DNA of 64,000 nucleotides from Oscillospiraceae bacterium (GTDB lineage: Bacteria; Bacillota; Clostridia; Oscillospirales; Oscillospiraceae): positions 1-64,000 of the forward strand of contig CAJTCG010000003.1 of the NCBI GenBank assembly GCA_910574635.1, in the 5' to 3' direction. Below, in pieces: positions 16,506 to 25,137 of this stretch (the first letter of the stretch is position 1; each line of letters opens with the position of its first letter). A model generated the notes under the pieces. The model was not told where the DNA came from and did no database searches. It saw only the letters and a program-made list of their open reading frames with translations. The translations under genes and the position numbers were made by a program.

Positions 16506-18338
16506 ATGGGAAAACGTTGGGCGGCGGGCGTGCTTTTGGCGCTGGCGCTTTTGTGGGCGGTCCTGGCCTCGCCCCCGGCGTGGGCTCAGGAGCGATCGGC
16601 GGGGAGAGAAGCTCTGGAAGAAAAACCGGAAGAGGAAACGGCCGGGGAGGGCCTGGAGGTAATGGCGATCGAAGAGCCCGCCGCCGTCCTGGAAGATTTG
16701 CGGGCCGTGGAGGCGGCGGGCGTTTCGGAAGAGGGACGGGACGCCGCCCGGTGGGCCCTTTACCGGGAGCTGCTGCCCCCGGGGGAGAAGGGGCGCTTTG
16801 ACGGCGAAGAGCCGGTGAGCCGGGCCGGGGCGGTCCAGGCCCTCTACCGTCTCAGCGGCATTTTGGTGCGGGTGGACGAGTGCCCGTACGCCGACGTGCC
16901 GGAGGAATATCAGGACGCCGTGGCCTGGGCGGACAGCGTGGGGGTCAGCGGCGGCGTGTCGGAGGGCCTTTTCGCTCCCGCTTCTCCGGTGACCCGGAGC
17001 CAGCTGGCGGTGATGCTCCACCGCTTCGCCGCCTGGCGCGGGGAGGATATGGAGTGCCGCCTGGCCGTCTCCTGGGAGGGGGGACAGGTCCCGCCTTACG
17101 CGGAGGAGGCGGTCAACTGGGTTCTGGAACGGGGCCTCTATGAGGGCATGACGGACCGCGGGCTCTACCCGGATCTTCCGGTGTCCCGGCTGCAATTGGC
17201 TTGTATTTTGGCGAGGCTCCAAAAGGACCGGGACTCGCTGGCGGGGGAATTGTCTCTTCCTGAGGGCGGAACCGTGAGCCTTTCCAGGCTGAAGCATGAG
17301 GAACTGGACCAGGCCATTGCCGGCGCGGCCCGCCGCCACGGGGCGGTGGGGGTTCAGGCGGCGGTCATTGAAAACGGAGCCGTCACCGACGTGTATCACT
17401 ACGGCTGGGCGGTGCGGGGGAGCGTCCCCATGACGGACGGCCACAAGCTGCGCACCGCCTCCCTCTCCAAGGTGGCGGTGGGCCTCGCCGCCGCGCTGCT
17501 GTGGGAGGAGGGGGCCGTGGATTACGACGCGGACATCGGCGCGTACTGGGGCGTGGAGACGTGGAAGCCCGTCACCATCCGCTCCATGCTGAGCCACACC
17601 TCCACCCTGCTGAACAGCGAGAGCATCGCCTGGGACTACGCGGGCGTGAAGGCCCAGCTGAAGGGCCCCTCCGGCTACGGCGGGGGCGCGCCGGGGGATC
17701 TGCGGTATTGGAGCTATAACAACCACGCCTTCGGCATCCTGGGCCAGACCCTGGAGCTGGCGGCGGGACGGTACTTAGACGACGTGCTGGAGGAGCGGCT
17801 TCTGGGCCCCATGGGAGCGGACGGCTCCTTCGCCGCCGGAGAGCTGAGGGAGCCGGAGCTGGTGACCCAGCTGTACCGGGGAAGCGCCCTGGGCCGCTCT
17901 GTGGGGAGCCAGCTGGGGGTCCGCCGGTGGAGCGCGCCGGGGGCCACGGGACGGCAGTTTGCCGGGGGCTTTACCGCCAGCGCTTACGACTGCGGGAAGC
18001 TGGCGGCCCTGCTGGCGGGGGACGGCTGTTTCGAGGGCGTGCGGCTTATGGAAGAGCCCTCCGTAGAGCTGATGGAGAGCTGTGAGGACCGGGCGATCTC
18101 CGGCGGGACGTATCAGGCCCTGCCCGTGCGGCTGGGGTCCGGCCTCTACGACCGGGAACGGCTTTATTACCACACCGGCAGCGCCTACGGCGTATACAAC
18201 CTCCTCAGCTATGACCCGGACGCAGGGGACGGAGTGGTGGTGCTGACCACCGGGGCAGACGGGGGAAGGGACGAATACGGCATCTACGCCGTCTGCGGAG
18301 AAATCAGCCGGATATTGTATGAGGCCGTCGCTCAATGA
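16506..18338 (+). CDS. Secreted SLH-domain serine hydrolase (class C beta-lactamase fold)
   Basis: 610 residues. A signal peptide is visible (MGKRWAAGVLLALALLWAVL, cleavage near SPPAWA-QE). Residues about 80-245 hold three S-layer homology repeats, which anchor proteins to secondary cell-wall polymer. The rest is a serine-type peptidase/esterase of the beta-lactamase class C group: SxxK as Ser319-Leu-Ser-Lys322, YxN as Tyr404-Asn-Asn406, and HTG at 556-558 in place of KTG. The ATG at 16506 is preferred over 16407 because the signal peptide begins there and GGAGG precedes it. A surface-anchored D-Ala peptidase or esterase is likely; the HTG variant argues against antibiotic resistance as its main role. 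Confidence 0.88.
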   Translation: MGKRWAAGVLLALALLWAVLASPPAWAQERSAGREALEEKPEEETAGEGLEVMAIEEPAAVLEDLRAVEAAGVSEEGRDAARWALYRELLPPGEKGRFDGEEPVSRAGAVQALYRLSGILVRVDECPYADVPEEYQDAVAWADSVGVSGGVSEGLFAPASPVTRSQLAVMLHRFAAWRGEDMECRLAVSWEGGQVPPYAEEAVNWVLERGLYEGMTDRGLYPDLPVSRLQLACILARLQKDRDSLAGELSLPEGGTVSLSRLKHEELDQAIAGAARRHGAVGVQAAVIENGAVTDVYHYGWAVRGSVPMTDGHKLRTASLSKVAVGLAAALLWEEGAVDYDADIGAYWGVETWKPVTIRSMLSHTSTLLNSESIAWDYAGVKAQLKGPSGYGGGAPGDLRYWSYNNHAFGILGQTLELAAGRYLDDVLEERLLGPMGADGSFAAGELREPELVTQLYRGSALGRSVGSQLGVRRWSAPGATGRQFAGGFTASAYDCGKLAALLAGDGCFEGVRLMEEPSVELMESCEDRAISGGTYQALPVRLGSGLYDRERLYYHTGSAYGVYNLLSYDPDAGDGVVVLTTGADGGRDEYGIYAVCGEISRILYEAVAQ

Positions 18339-18352
18339 GAAGAGCGGAAAAA

Positions 18353-18380
18353 CGCTCCGGGAATTTCCCGGAGTATTTTT
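18353..18380 (+). terminator. Intrinsic terminator of the SLH hydrolase gene
   Basis: CTCCGGGA and TCCCGGAG form an 8-bp stem with a 3-nt loop, followed by TATTTTTTC. It lies 16 bp beyond the stop codon. Confidence 0.75.
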
Positions 18381-18392
18381 TCTGCCTGCGGC

Positions 18393-18617
18393 TCAGAAGA
18401 GCTTTTTCAGCCCGTCCAGCTTGTCCCCCAGGCCGGAGGCGGCCAGCTTGGCCTTGATTCCCGTCACCAGGGGCTGGAGCTGCTCGTCGGGCAGATTCAT
18501 GCCGGTGAGCTGCTCCAGCGCCTTCACAGGGTCCTTCTGAAAGCTTTGGAGGAGGGCCGGGTCCTTCTGGAGTTTGGAGACCAGCTCCTCAATAGTGGCT
18601 TTCACGTCGATGCTCAT
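18393..18617 (-). CDS. Small helical protein of unknown function
   Basis: A 74-residue protein from the ATG at 18617 (AAGGAG is 7 nt upstream). It starts MSIDVKATIEELVSKLQKDP, is rich in Lys, Leu and Asp, and is predicted to be almost wholly alpha-helical with heptad-like spacing. No membrane segment, cysteine or signal peptide. Conserved hypothetical proteins like this are seen in Clostridia, but I do not recognise a function. The frame is open further upstream, to 18698, without a ribosome site. Confidence 0.7.
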   Translation of the reverse strand: MSIDVKATIEELVSKLQKDPALLQSFQKDPVKALEQLTGMNLPDEQLQPLVTGIKAKLAASGLGDKLDGLKKLF

Positions 18618-18830
18618 AGGTACGCTCCTTTTCACGTGCGCTGCGCCGGGAGGGCCCGGCGGAAAGTTTATCATAAAAAAATTGGGGATATTTGTCAATC
18701 CTTTTTGGGTGAAAACGGAGAAAATGCAAAAATTTGAAAATTTCTATTACATGTTTCCCCTAAAATGTGGTAAACTAAAGGAAAAGAAAATCAAAATTGC
18801 CGGGCCGGAACCCGGCGGAAGGGAGGAGCG

Positions 18831-19352
18831 ATGTTTCAAGTCGGAGAGCTGGTGGTATACGGCTCCACCGGCGTGTGCCGGGTGGAGGGAGTCTCCAGGA
18901 TGGACCAGCCCGGCGGAGACCGGGGCAAGCGGTACTATGTCCTCAAGCCCCTGTGGCAGGACGGGGTGATTTACGCCCCGGTGGACAGCGAAAAGGTGCC
19001 CATGCGCCCGGTGATCAGCCGGGAGGAGGCGGAGGCCCTCATTGACCGGATGCCGGCCATTCCGGCGGCGGCCTGCCGGGGCGGCACGCCCCAGGCCCTG
19101 GCCCAGCAGTACCAGTCCGCCGTCCGGGACGGGGGGCACCAGGCCCTGATTGAGATGATGAAGGCCATCCGGCACAAGCGGGGGATGGCGGAGTCCAAAA
19201 ACCGCCGCCTGGGACTGGTGGACGAGCGGTATATGAAGCAGGCGGAGCGCCTGCTTTACGGGGAGCTGGCCACGGCGCTGGAGATTCCCTATGACCATGT
19301 GGAGGGCTATATTGCCGTCCGGCTGGAGGGCGCGGAGGAGTCCGCCGGATGA
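18831..19352 (+). CDS. CarD-family transcription regulator
   Basis: 173 residues. The N-terminal 60 residues (FQVGELVVYGSTGVCRVEGV, KRYYVLKPLWQDGVIYAPVD) form the Tudor-like RNA-polymerase interaction domain of CarD/CdnL and TRCF. The C-terminal half is helical (ALIEMMKAIRHKRG, ERYMKQAERLLYGELATAL) as in CarD DNA-binding modules. Such proteins stabilise open promoter complexes, often at rRNA promoters. The ATG follows GGGAGGAGCG closely. Monocistronic; the next gene is convergent. Confidence 0.88.
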   Translation: MFQVGELVVYGSTGVCRVEGVSRMDQPGGDRGKRYYVLKPLWQDGVIYAPVDSEKVPMRPVISREEAEALIDRMPAIPAAACRGGTPQALAQQYQSAVRDGGHQALIEMMKAIRHKRGMAESKNRRLGLVDERYMKQAERLLYGELATALEIPYDHVEGYIAVRLEGAEESAG

Positions 19353-19389
19353 AAAACAGGGAGACGGGGAAGACCCGTCTCCCGCCGCG

Positions 19390-19995
19390 TTACCGGATGA
19401 TTTCCCGGACGAGCCTTGCCGTCATTCCCCAGATGGCGCGGCCCTGATAGCGCCAGATGGGAATCTCCACCTGCCCGCGGCTCCAGGGGTAGTCCCGGGG
19501 GATGCCCACGGGGCCGTAGGGGAAGTCCTCCGGCACCTGGGGGACCAGCTCGTAACGCCGGAGATCCGGCGGCGTCTCCCGGAAGAAGGCCAGAGGGACG
19601 GTGAAGGCCTCCGCCACCTCCGCCGGGGAGGGGCGCAGGGACTGAAGGCCCGCCTGGGACACCAGTCCCAGCACCGGCCGGAGGAGGAAGCCCCGCTGGC
19701 TGCAGATAAAATCCGGCGTGCCCAGGAGGGTGACCGCCTCCCGGGGGATGGACAGCTCCTCCTCCGTCTCCCGCAGGGCGCAGTCCTGAGGCGTCTCCCC
19801 GGGCTCCATCCGCCCGCCGGGGAAGCAGACCTCCCCCCCTTGGGAGACTTGGGAGGACCGGACCTCGAAGAGGAGGCGGAGGCCGTCCTCACTCTCCACC
19901 AGGGGGCAGAGGACGGCATAGCTCCGGGAGGCCCCCAGGAGGCCCGGCTCATGGCCCTGAAAGCGGCGGGCCAGCCGCTCCAGCTCCCCCGTCAC
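19390..19995 (-). CDS. NUDIX hydrolase, CoA pyrophosphatase type
   Basis: 201 residues. The Nudix box is GGRMEPGETPQDCALRETEE, with the catalytic Glu residues in REtEEEL. The segment SSQVSQGGEVCFPGGR just ahead of it matches the CoA-specific signature of NUDT7/NudL-type enzymes, which cleave coenzyme A to phosphopantetheine and ADP. Start ATG at 19995 overlaps the stop of the lipid kinase gene by 4 bp, so the two genes are translationally coupled. Confidence 0.88.
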   Translation of the reverse strand: MTGELERLARRFQGHEPGLLGASRSYAVLCPLVESEDGLRLLFEVRSSQVSQGGEVCFPGGRMEPGETPQDCALRETEEELSIPREAVTLLGTPDFICSQRGFLLRPVLGLVSQAGLQSLRPSPAEVAEAFTVPLAFFRETPPDLRRYELVPQVPEDFPYGPVGIPRDYPWSRGQVEIPIWRYQGRAIWGMTARLVREIIR

Positions 19996-20879
19996 AGCAG
20001 CATGGTCAGCGCCTGGCGGCGGTTTTCGATGTCCACCGCCGGGGCGCTGGGGGCGTACTCCCCGTCCAGGGACCAGGGAAGCTCCTCCTCCGTTTCAAAG
20101 TGAATGGAAGAGACGTGGCGGAAAACCAGGCCCTGGCTGTCGTACTGCTGGTTCAAAAGGGCGTGGACCAGGCTTTGGAGGTCCGCCGCCGTCTTGGGGC
20201 TGGGAATGAGCAGCATTTCAAACAGGCCGTCGTCCAGCACCACCCGCTCCGGGTTCAGCTTCATCAGCCCCCCGATGGAGGTGGAGTTGCACACCGCGCC
20301 GAAGAGGTATTCCCCGTCCAGCACCTCCCCGCCGGCGGTGAGGCGGACGTGGTAGGGCCGGAGGGTGCTCAGGTCCTTCATGCCCTCCAGGATATAGGCG
20401 AAGTGGCCCAGGGCGTTTTTGGCGTTTTGGGGCGCGGCGTAGCTGGACCGGGTGAAGGCCCCGAAGGAGGCCACGTAGAGAAAGCTCCGCCCGTTCCAGA
20501 AGCCCACGTCCAAAAGCCGGGGGACGTTCCGGGCGATGGCGGCGGCGGCCTCCGCCGGGTCGCCGGAGATGCGGAGGCTGGCGGCGAAGTCGTTGGTGCT
20601 GCCCTGGGGCAGATAGCCCAGCAGCGGAGGGCGGCGGAGCTGGACCAGGCCGGAGACGACTTCGTTCAGCGTCCCGTCGCCCCCCACGGCCACCACCAGA
20701 TCGTAGCGCCCGCCCTCCCGCCTGGCGGTTTCGGCGGCGTCGCCGGGGGCGGAGGTCACATGGATGGAGAGGAGATATCCCGCCTGGGAGAGGGCGGCGG
20801 CGGCATCGAACAGGGGACCGTGGGACTTGCTTTTCCCGGCCCGGGGGTTGACGATCATCAGGAGCTTGCGGGGTTTCAT
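19992..20879 (-). CDS. Diacylglycerol/lipid kinase family protein
   Basis: 295 residues. Catalytic-domain motifs NPRAGK (near residue 11), GGDGTLNEVVSGL and PQGSTNDFAASL are those of the DagK/YegS/sphingosine-kinase family. It phosphorylates diacylglycerol or a related lipid with ATP at the membrane surface. ATG at 20879 is chosen over the in-frame GTG at 20888 because GGAGG lies 8 nt ahead of it. First gene of a two-gene unit with the NUDIX gene. Confidence 0.9.
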   Translation of the reverse strand: MKPRKLLMIVNPRAGKSKSHGPLFDAAAALSQAGYLLSIHVTSAPGDAAETARREGGRYDLVVAVGGDGTLNEVVSGLVQLRRPPLLGYLPQGSTNDFAASLRISGDPAEAAAAIARNVPRLLDVGFWNGRSFLYVASFGAFTRSSYAAPQNAKNALGHFAYILEGMKDLSTLRPYHVRLTAGGEVLDGEYLFGAVCNSTSIGGLMKLNPERVVLDDGLFEMLLIPSPKTAADLQSLVHALLNQQYDSQGLVFRHVSSIHFETEEELPWSLDGEYAPSAPAVDIENRRQALTMLL

Positions 20880-21043
20880 GGGGCCCACCTCCAGAGAGAG
20901 TTTTGATTACCGTACAGTATAGCACAGCGCTTGTGAAATTACTGTTAAAATTGGCGGGGTTTCCCATGGGGCGGGAAAAAGAGGATTGCAATTCCCCCGG
21001 GCCCCGTGTAGAATGGGAGGAGAGAAAAAAGGAGGCGCGGGCC

Positions 21044-22252
21044 ATGGAACGGAAAAACCATTACTTCAGCATGGGGGTGTCGGCGTTTGTGACCGCCGCC
21101 GCCGTTTTGCTGTTTTACGATACCCTCTTCGGCGGGAAGGCCGTGCTGGCCCTGCTGGAGACCGTGCGGCCTATCCTCTACGGGGCCTTCATCGCCTATC
21201 TGCTGGCCCCTATGGTGAATTTCTTCGAGCGCCACCTCTTCCCGCCCCATCCGGAGCGGGAGCGGAAGCGCTCCCAGGCCATGCTGATTCGCACCGTGGG
21301 CATTCTGCTTGCCTGGCTGGTGGTGTGGTTCTTCTTCTACCTGCTGGCCTCCGTGCTGCTGCCGGAGCTGTATAAGAGCGTCCTTCAGCTCATCGCCAAC
21401 GTGGATAAGTACTATCAGACCATCAGCGGCTGGGTGACCAGCCTGTCCAATCATCTCCTGGAGACCAACCCTGACCTGGCTCAGCAGATTGTGGAGAAGC
21501 TGGGGGACTATTTCCAGGACTTCGGCAAGTGGCTGTCGGGTTTGCTGCCCCAGCTTCAGACGGTGATGACCACCGTGTCCGGCGGCGTGTGGAGCGCGGT
21601 GAACTTTGTGATGGACCTGCTGGTGGGAATCATCGCCTCCGTCTATCTGCTGGCCACCAAGGAGCGCTGCGCCGCCTATGGCCGGAAGCTGGTTTACAGC
21701 CTCTTCCCCCGGGAGCAGGTGGGCCTGGTCCTCCGGGGGACCAAGCGGGCGGATACCATTTTCTCCGGCTTCGTCCGGGGGAAGCTGCTGGACTCCATCA
21801 TCATCGGCATTTTGTGCTTTGTCTGCTGCTCCATCTTAAAGTTCCCTTACACGCCCTTGGTGTCCGTCTTCGTGGGCGTGACCAACGTGATCCCCTTCTT
21901 CGGCCCCTTCCTGGGGGCCATCCCCAGCACCTTCCTGATTCTGCTGGTCTCCCCCCGCCAGGCGCTGTATTTCGTGATATTCGTCCTGGCCCTCCAGCAG
22001 CTGGACGGCAACGTCATCGGCCCCAAGATTCTGGGAAACACCACCGGCCTTTCCAGCTTGTGGGTCATCATCGCCATTTTGGTGGGGGGCGGCTTCTTCG
22101 GCGTGGCGGGCATGTTCTTCGGCGTGCCGGTGTGCGCCTGCCTCAACAGCCTCATCAACTTCTTCGTGGACGCCCGGCTGCGGAAAAAGGGCCTCTCCCC
22201 GGACTCTGGGGAGTATGCCGCCGGAGGGGCCTATGGGCCCCGGCCGGAATAA
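21044..22252 (+). CDS. AI-2E family (PerM/YdiK-type) membrane transporter
   Basis: 402 residues. About eight membrane segments; two near residues 10-55, one near 80-105, then a soluble helical stretch (residues about 110-170), then a C-terminal bundle that includes GVTNVIPFFGPFLGAIP and LQQLDGNVIGPKILG, the diagnostic motifs of the AI-2E family. Members export small signals or act as Na+/H+ antiporters; the substrate here is unknown. Start at ATG 21044 with AAGGAGG 10 nt upstream; the frame is open from 20903 but without a ribosome site. Divergent from the lipid kinase gene. Confidence 0.9.
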   Translation: MERKNHYFSMGVSAFVTAAAVLLFYDTLFGGKAVLALLETVRPILYGAFIAYLLAPMVNFFERHLFPPHPERERKRSQAMLIRTVGILLAWLVVWFFFYLLASVLLPELYKSVLQLIANVDKYYQTISGWVTSLSNHLLETNPDLAQQIVEKLGDYFQDFGKWLSGLLPQLQTVMTTVSGGVWSAVNFVMDLLVGIIASVYLLATKERCAAYGRKLVYSLFPREQVGLVLRGTKRADTIFSGFVRGKLLDSIIIGILCFVCCSILKFPYTPLVSVFVGVTNVIPFFGPFLGAIPSTFLILLVSPRQALYFVIFVLALQQLDGNVIGPKILGNTTGLSSLWVIIAILVGGGFFGVAGMFFGVPVCACLNSLINFFVDARLRKKGLSPDSGEYAAGGAYGPRPE

Positions 22253-22552
22253 GCGCCGGCCCCTTCCGCTCCGGTTCTTCCGGCCGCGCTTCAAGGGGGC
22301 GGGCGCGGCCCTGCGGATTTTCCGCCCCTGGGGGTGGGGGTAAAAAAATTAGGGAAAAGTTTGTGAAAACTATTGCAATCGTTTTTCCCGTCGTGTACAA
22401 TACGGCCTTGGGGCCTCCGGGAGACCGGAGGGTCCCGGGGCTTTATTCATGAAGAGCCCGCAAAAGTGAATAGAGCCGAATTATTTTGTCCGGGCGGGAC
22501 ATTCCCCGTCCAGCGCTGACCCGGGGACGGGCAGCGACGAAAGGAAACAGAC
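22253..22552. other. 300-bp promoter region of the ABC transporter operon
   Basis: Holds a GC-rich inverted repeat (GGCCGCGC at 22282-22289 with GCGCGGCC at 22303-22310, no T-run), the promoter at 22373-22401 and a leader of about 145 nt without a recognised riboswitch. Confidence 0.6.
22373..22401 (+). promoter_or_regulatory. Sigma-A promoter of the oligopeptide ABC operon
   Basis: TTGCAA at 22373-22378, a 17-bp spacer, TACAAT at 22396-22401. This gives an mRNA leader of about 145 nt before the substrate-binding-protein gene. Confidence 0.85.
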
Positions 22553-24112
22553 ATGAAGCGGAAACTTTTGGAGATTCTCCTCCTGCTGGGGCTTTTGTGC
22601 GCCGTACTCTGCGGATGCAAAGACGGCAGCGCGGCCCAGACGCCGGAGGACGAAAGCGGCTCCAACGAACCGGCGGCGCAGCCCGCGGCGGATCATCCCA
22701 ACGAGATCACCGTCGGCATCGCCCAGGACCTGGACGAGAGCCTTGACCCCCACAAAGCGGTGGCGGCAGGGACCAAGGAGGTCATGTTCAACGTATTCGA
22801 GGGGCTGATGAAGCCCACCCCGGAGGGGGACTTGATCCCCGCCGTGGCGGAAAAGTATGAAATTTCCGACGACCAATTGACCTATACCTTTACCATCCGG
22901 GACGGGATCAAGTTCCACAACGGCAACCCCGTGACGGCGGAGGACGTGGGCGAGTCCCTGGCCCGCTGCAAAAATGGCGGCGACGGCATTTTTGAGGTGG
23001 AGGCGTTTTCCAATATTCAACACATGGAGACGGCGGACAGCCGGAGCATTTCCATCACCCTGGGAGAGCCCGACAGCGAGTTTTTGTCCTATCTGACCGC
23101 GGCGGTTCTCCCCGCGGGCTATGACGGGCAGGATACCGCCCCTGTGGGCACCGGGCCGTTCAAATTCGTCTCCCGGGCCGCCCAGGACAACATTGTCTTG
23201 GAGCGCTTTGACGATTACTGGGGCGAGAAAGCGTATCTGGATAAAGTCACCTATAAGATTATCGAAAACGCGGACAGCATCCTCATGAGCCTCCAGAGCG
23301 GGGCGGTGGACCTGTTCGCCCACCTGACCAGCACCCAGGTGGCCCAGCTGGGGGACGAGTTCAACATTGAAGAGGGCACTATGAATCTGGTTCAGGCCAT
23401 GTATCTGAACAACGCCGTGGCCCCCTTCGACGACGTGCGGGTCCGCCAGGCCCTGTGCTACGCCATCGACCGCCAGCAGATTCTGGACCTGGCCTTCGAC
23501 GGCTACGGAAGCCTCATCGGCTCCAGCATGTACCCCGCCTTCGGGAAGTACTTCGACGACTCCCTGACCAATTACTATACCTACGACGTGGAGAAGGCCA
23601 AGGCCCTCCTGGCCGACGCGGGCTATCCCGACGGCTTTGCCATGACCATCACCGTGCCCTCCAACTACCAGCCCCACCTGGACACCGCCCAGGTTATCGT
23701 GGAGCAGCTGAAGCAGGTGGGCATCACCGCCGAAATTCTCCCCGTCACCTGGGAGAGCTGGCTCAACGACACCTACATGGGCCGGCAGTTCCAGGCCACC
23801 GTGGTGGGCGTGGACGCCTCCACCATGACGGCCCGGGCCCTGCTGGAGCGGTTTACCTCTACGGCGGGTAATAACTTTATCAATTATAACAACGCGGAGT
23901 ATGACGCCATCTTCCAGGCGGCCCTCGCCGCGGCGGACGACGCCGCCCAGACGGCGGCCTACAAACAGGCGGAGGCCAATTTGACGGAGAACGCCGCCAA
24001 CGTGTACATCCAGGATCTGGCCGATCTGGTGGCGATCCGCAAGGGCCTCACGGGCGTGCGGTTCTATCCCATCTACGTGCTGGATCTCAGCGGCATCCGG
24101 TATACGGACTAA
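22553..24112 (+). CDS. ABC transporter substrate-binding lipoprotein (family 5)
   Basis: 519 residues. Lipoprotein signal with lipobox LCGC (cysteine near residue 22), an acidic linker, then an SBP_bac_5 domain: DLDESLDPHKA, YEISDDQLTYTFTIRDGIKFHNG, VTAEDV, GTGPFKF. Binds a peptide, nickel chelate or similar ligand outside the membrane and hands it to the permease genes that follow. AAAGGAAAC precedes the ATG. An unusually stable intercistronic hairpin follows the stop codon. Confidence 0.93.
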   Translation: MKRKLLEILLLLGLLCAVLCGCKDGSAAQTPEDESGSNEPAAQPAADHPNEITVGIAQDLDESLDPHKAVAAGTKEVMFNVFEGLMKPTPEGDLIPAVAEKYEISDDQLTYTFTIRDGIKFHNGNPVTAEDVGESLARCKNGGDGIFEVEAFSNIQHMETADSRSISITLGEPDSEFLSYLTAAVLPAGYDGQDTAPVGTGPFKFVSRAAQDNIVLERFDDYWGEKAYLDKVTYKIIENADSILMSLQSGAVDLFAHLTSTQVAQLGDEFNIEEGTMNLVQAMYLNNAVAPFDDVRVRQALCYAIDRQQILDLAFDGYGSLIGSSMYPAFGKYFDDSLTNYYTYDVEKAKALLADAGYPDGFAMTITVPSNYQPHLDTAQVIVEQLKQVGITAEILPVTWESWLNDTYMGRQFQATVVGVDASTMTARALLERFTSTAGNNFINYNNAEYDAIFQAALAAADDAAQTAAYKQAEANLTENAANVYIQDLADLVAIRKGLTGVRFYPIYVLDLSGIRYTD

Positions 24113-24124
24113 TTTCAAAAACGA

Positions 24125-24166
24125 GAGAGCAGAGTGTGAAGAGCGAAATCTTCACGCTCTGCTCTC
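24125..24166 (+). promoter_or_regulatory. Intercistronic hairpin after the binding-protein gene
   Basis: GAGAGCAGAGTGTGAAGA pairs with TCTTCACGCTCTGCTCTC over 18 bp (one G-T pair) around a 6-nt loop. No T-run follows, so it should allow read-through and may protect the upstream mRNA end, giving more binding protein than permease. Confidence 0.8.
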
Positions 24167-24192
24167 CGCGCCTTTCAGAGGGGTACTTGCTG

Positions 24193-25137
24193 ATGAAATA
24201 CGCGTTGAAACGGGCTGCGGCGGGGCTGGCGACCATCCTGATCGTCTCCTTCCTGACCTTTGCGGCCTTCTCTCTCATCTCCGGCGACACCGCCACCGCC
24301 ATGCTGGGCACCTCGGCCACGCCGGAGCGCCTGGCGGCCCTCCGGGCAGAGCTGGGGCTGGACCGGCCCCTGCTGGTCCGGTACGGCGAGTGGCTGCTGG
24401 GCTTTTTCACCGGGAACCTGGGGGTTTCCACCAGCTATAAGCAGCCGGTGTGGGAGATCCTGGGGGCGAAGTTTCGCCTGACCTTGTGCCTGAGCCTGCT
24501 GAGCTTTGTCCTGATTACGGCGGTGTCCATCCCCCTGGGGCTCTGGTCCGCCGGGCGGAGGCGGTTCGAGGGGGCCCGGACGGCCCTGAACCAGCTGGGC
24601 ATGGCGGTGCCGTCCTTCTTCACGGGGATTCTGCTGTCCTGGGTCTTCGGCGTGGGGCTGAAGTGGTTCATGCCGGGGCAGTTTCCCGACGGGAAGGAGG
24701 ACTTCGCCGGGGCGGCGGTGTATCTGTTCTTTGCCGCCGCGGCCCTCTCCATTCCCCGCATCGCCATGACGGTGCGGATGCTCCGCAGCACGGTGCAGGA
24801 GGAATTGGGGAAGGACTATGTGCGCACCGCCATTTCCCGGGGAAACGACCGGGGCCAGGTCCTGCGGCGGCATGTGCTGAAAAACGCCCTGCCTCCGGTG
24901 GTCACCTTCCTGGCCCAGACCATGGCGGAGATTGTGGCGGGGAGCATTGTGGTGGAGCAGGTCTTTGTGATCCCCGGCCTGGGGCGGATGCTGGTGACCT
25001 CTATCGCGGGCCGGGACTATCCGGTGGTCCAGGCCATTGTGGTGATCCTGGCCTTCTGGGTGGTGCTGGCGGGGACGGCGGCGGATCTAATCAATCAGCG
25101 CATCGATCCCCGGCTCCGGATAGGAGGTGCGGCATGA
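24193..25137 (+). CDS. ABC transporter permease, DppB/OppB type
   Basis: 314 residues. N-terminal segment AAAGLATILIVSFLTFAAFSL, then the large loop with LGLDRPLLVRYGEW, and five further membrane segments. The EAA-like coupling loop is EELGKDYVRTAISRGNDRGQV. Start at ATG 24193 preceded by GAGGGG; the frame opens earlier inside the hairpin. Overlaps the next gene by 4 bp (ATGA). Confidence 0.93.
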   Translation: MKYALKRAAAGLATILIVSFLTFAAFSLISGDTATAMLGTSATPERLAALRAELGLDRPLLVRYGEWLLGFFTGNLGVSTSYKQPVWEILGAKFRLTLCLSLLSFVLITAVSIPLGLWSAGRRRFEGARTALNQLGMAVPSFFTGILLSWVFGVGLKWFMPGQFPDGKEDFAGAAVYLFFAAAALSIPRIAMTVRMLRSTVQEELGKDYVRTAISRGNDRGQVLRRHVLKNALPPVVTFLAQTMAEIVAGSIVVEQVFVIPGLGRMLVTSIAGRDYPVVQAIVVILAFWVVLAGTAADLINQRIDPRLRIGGAA

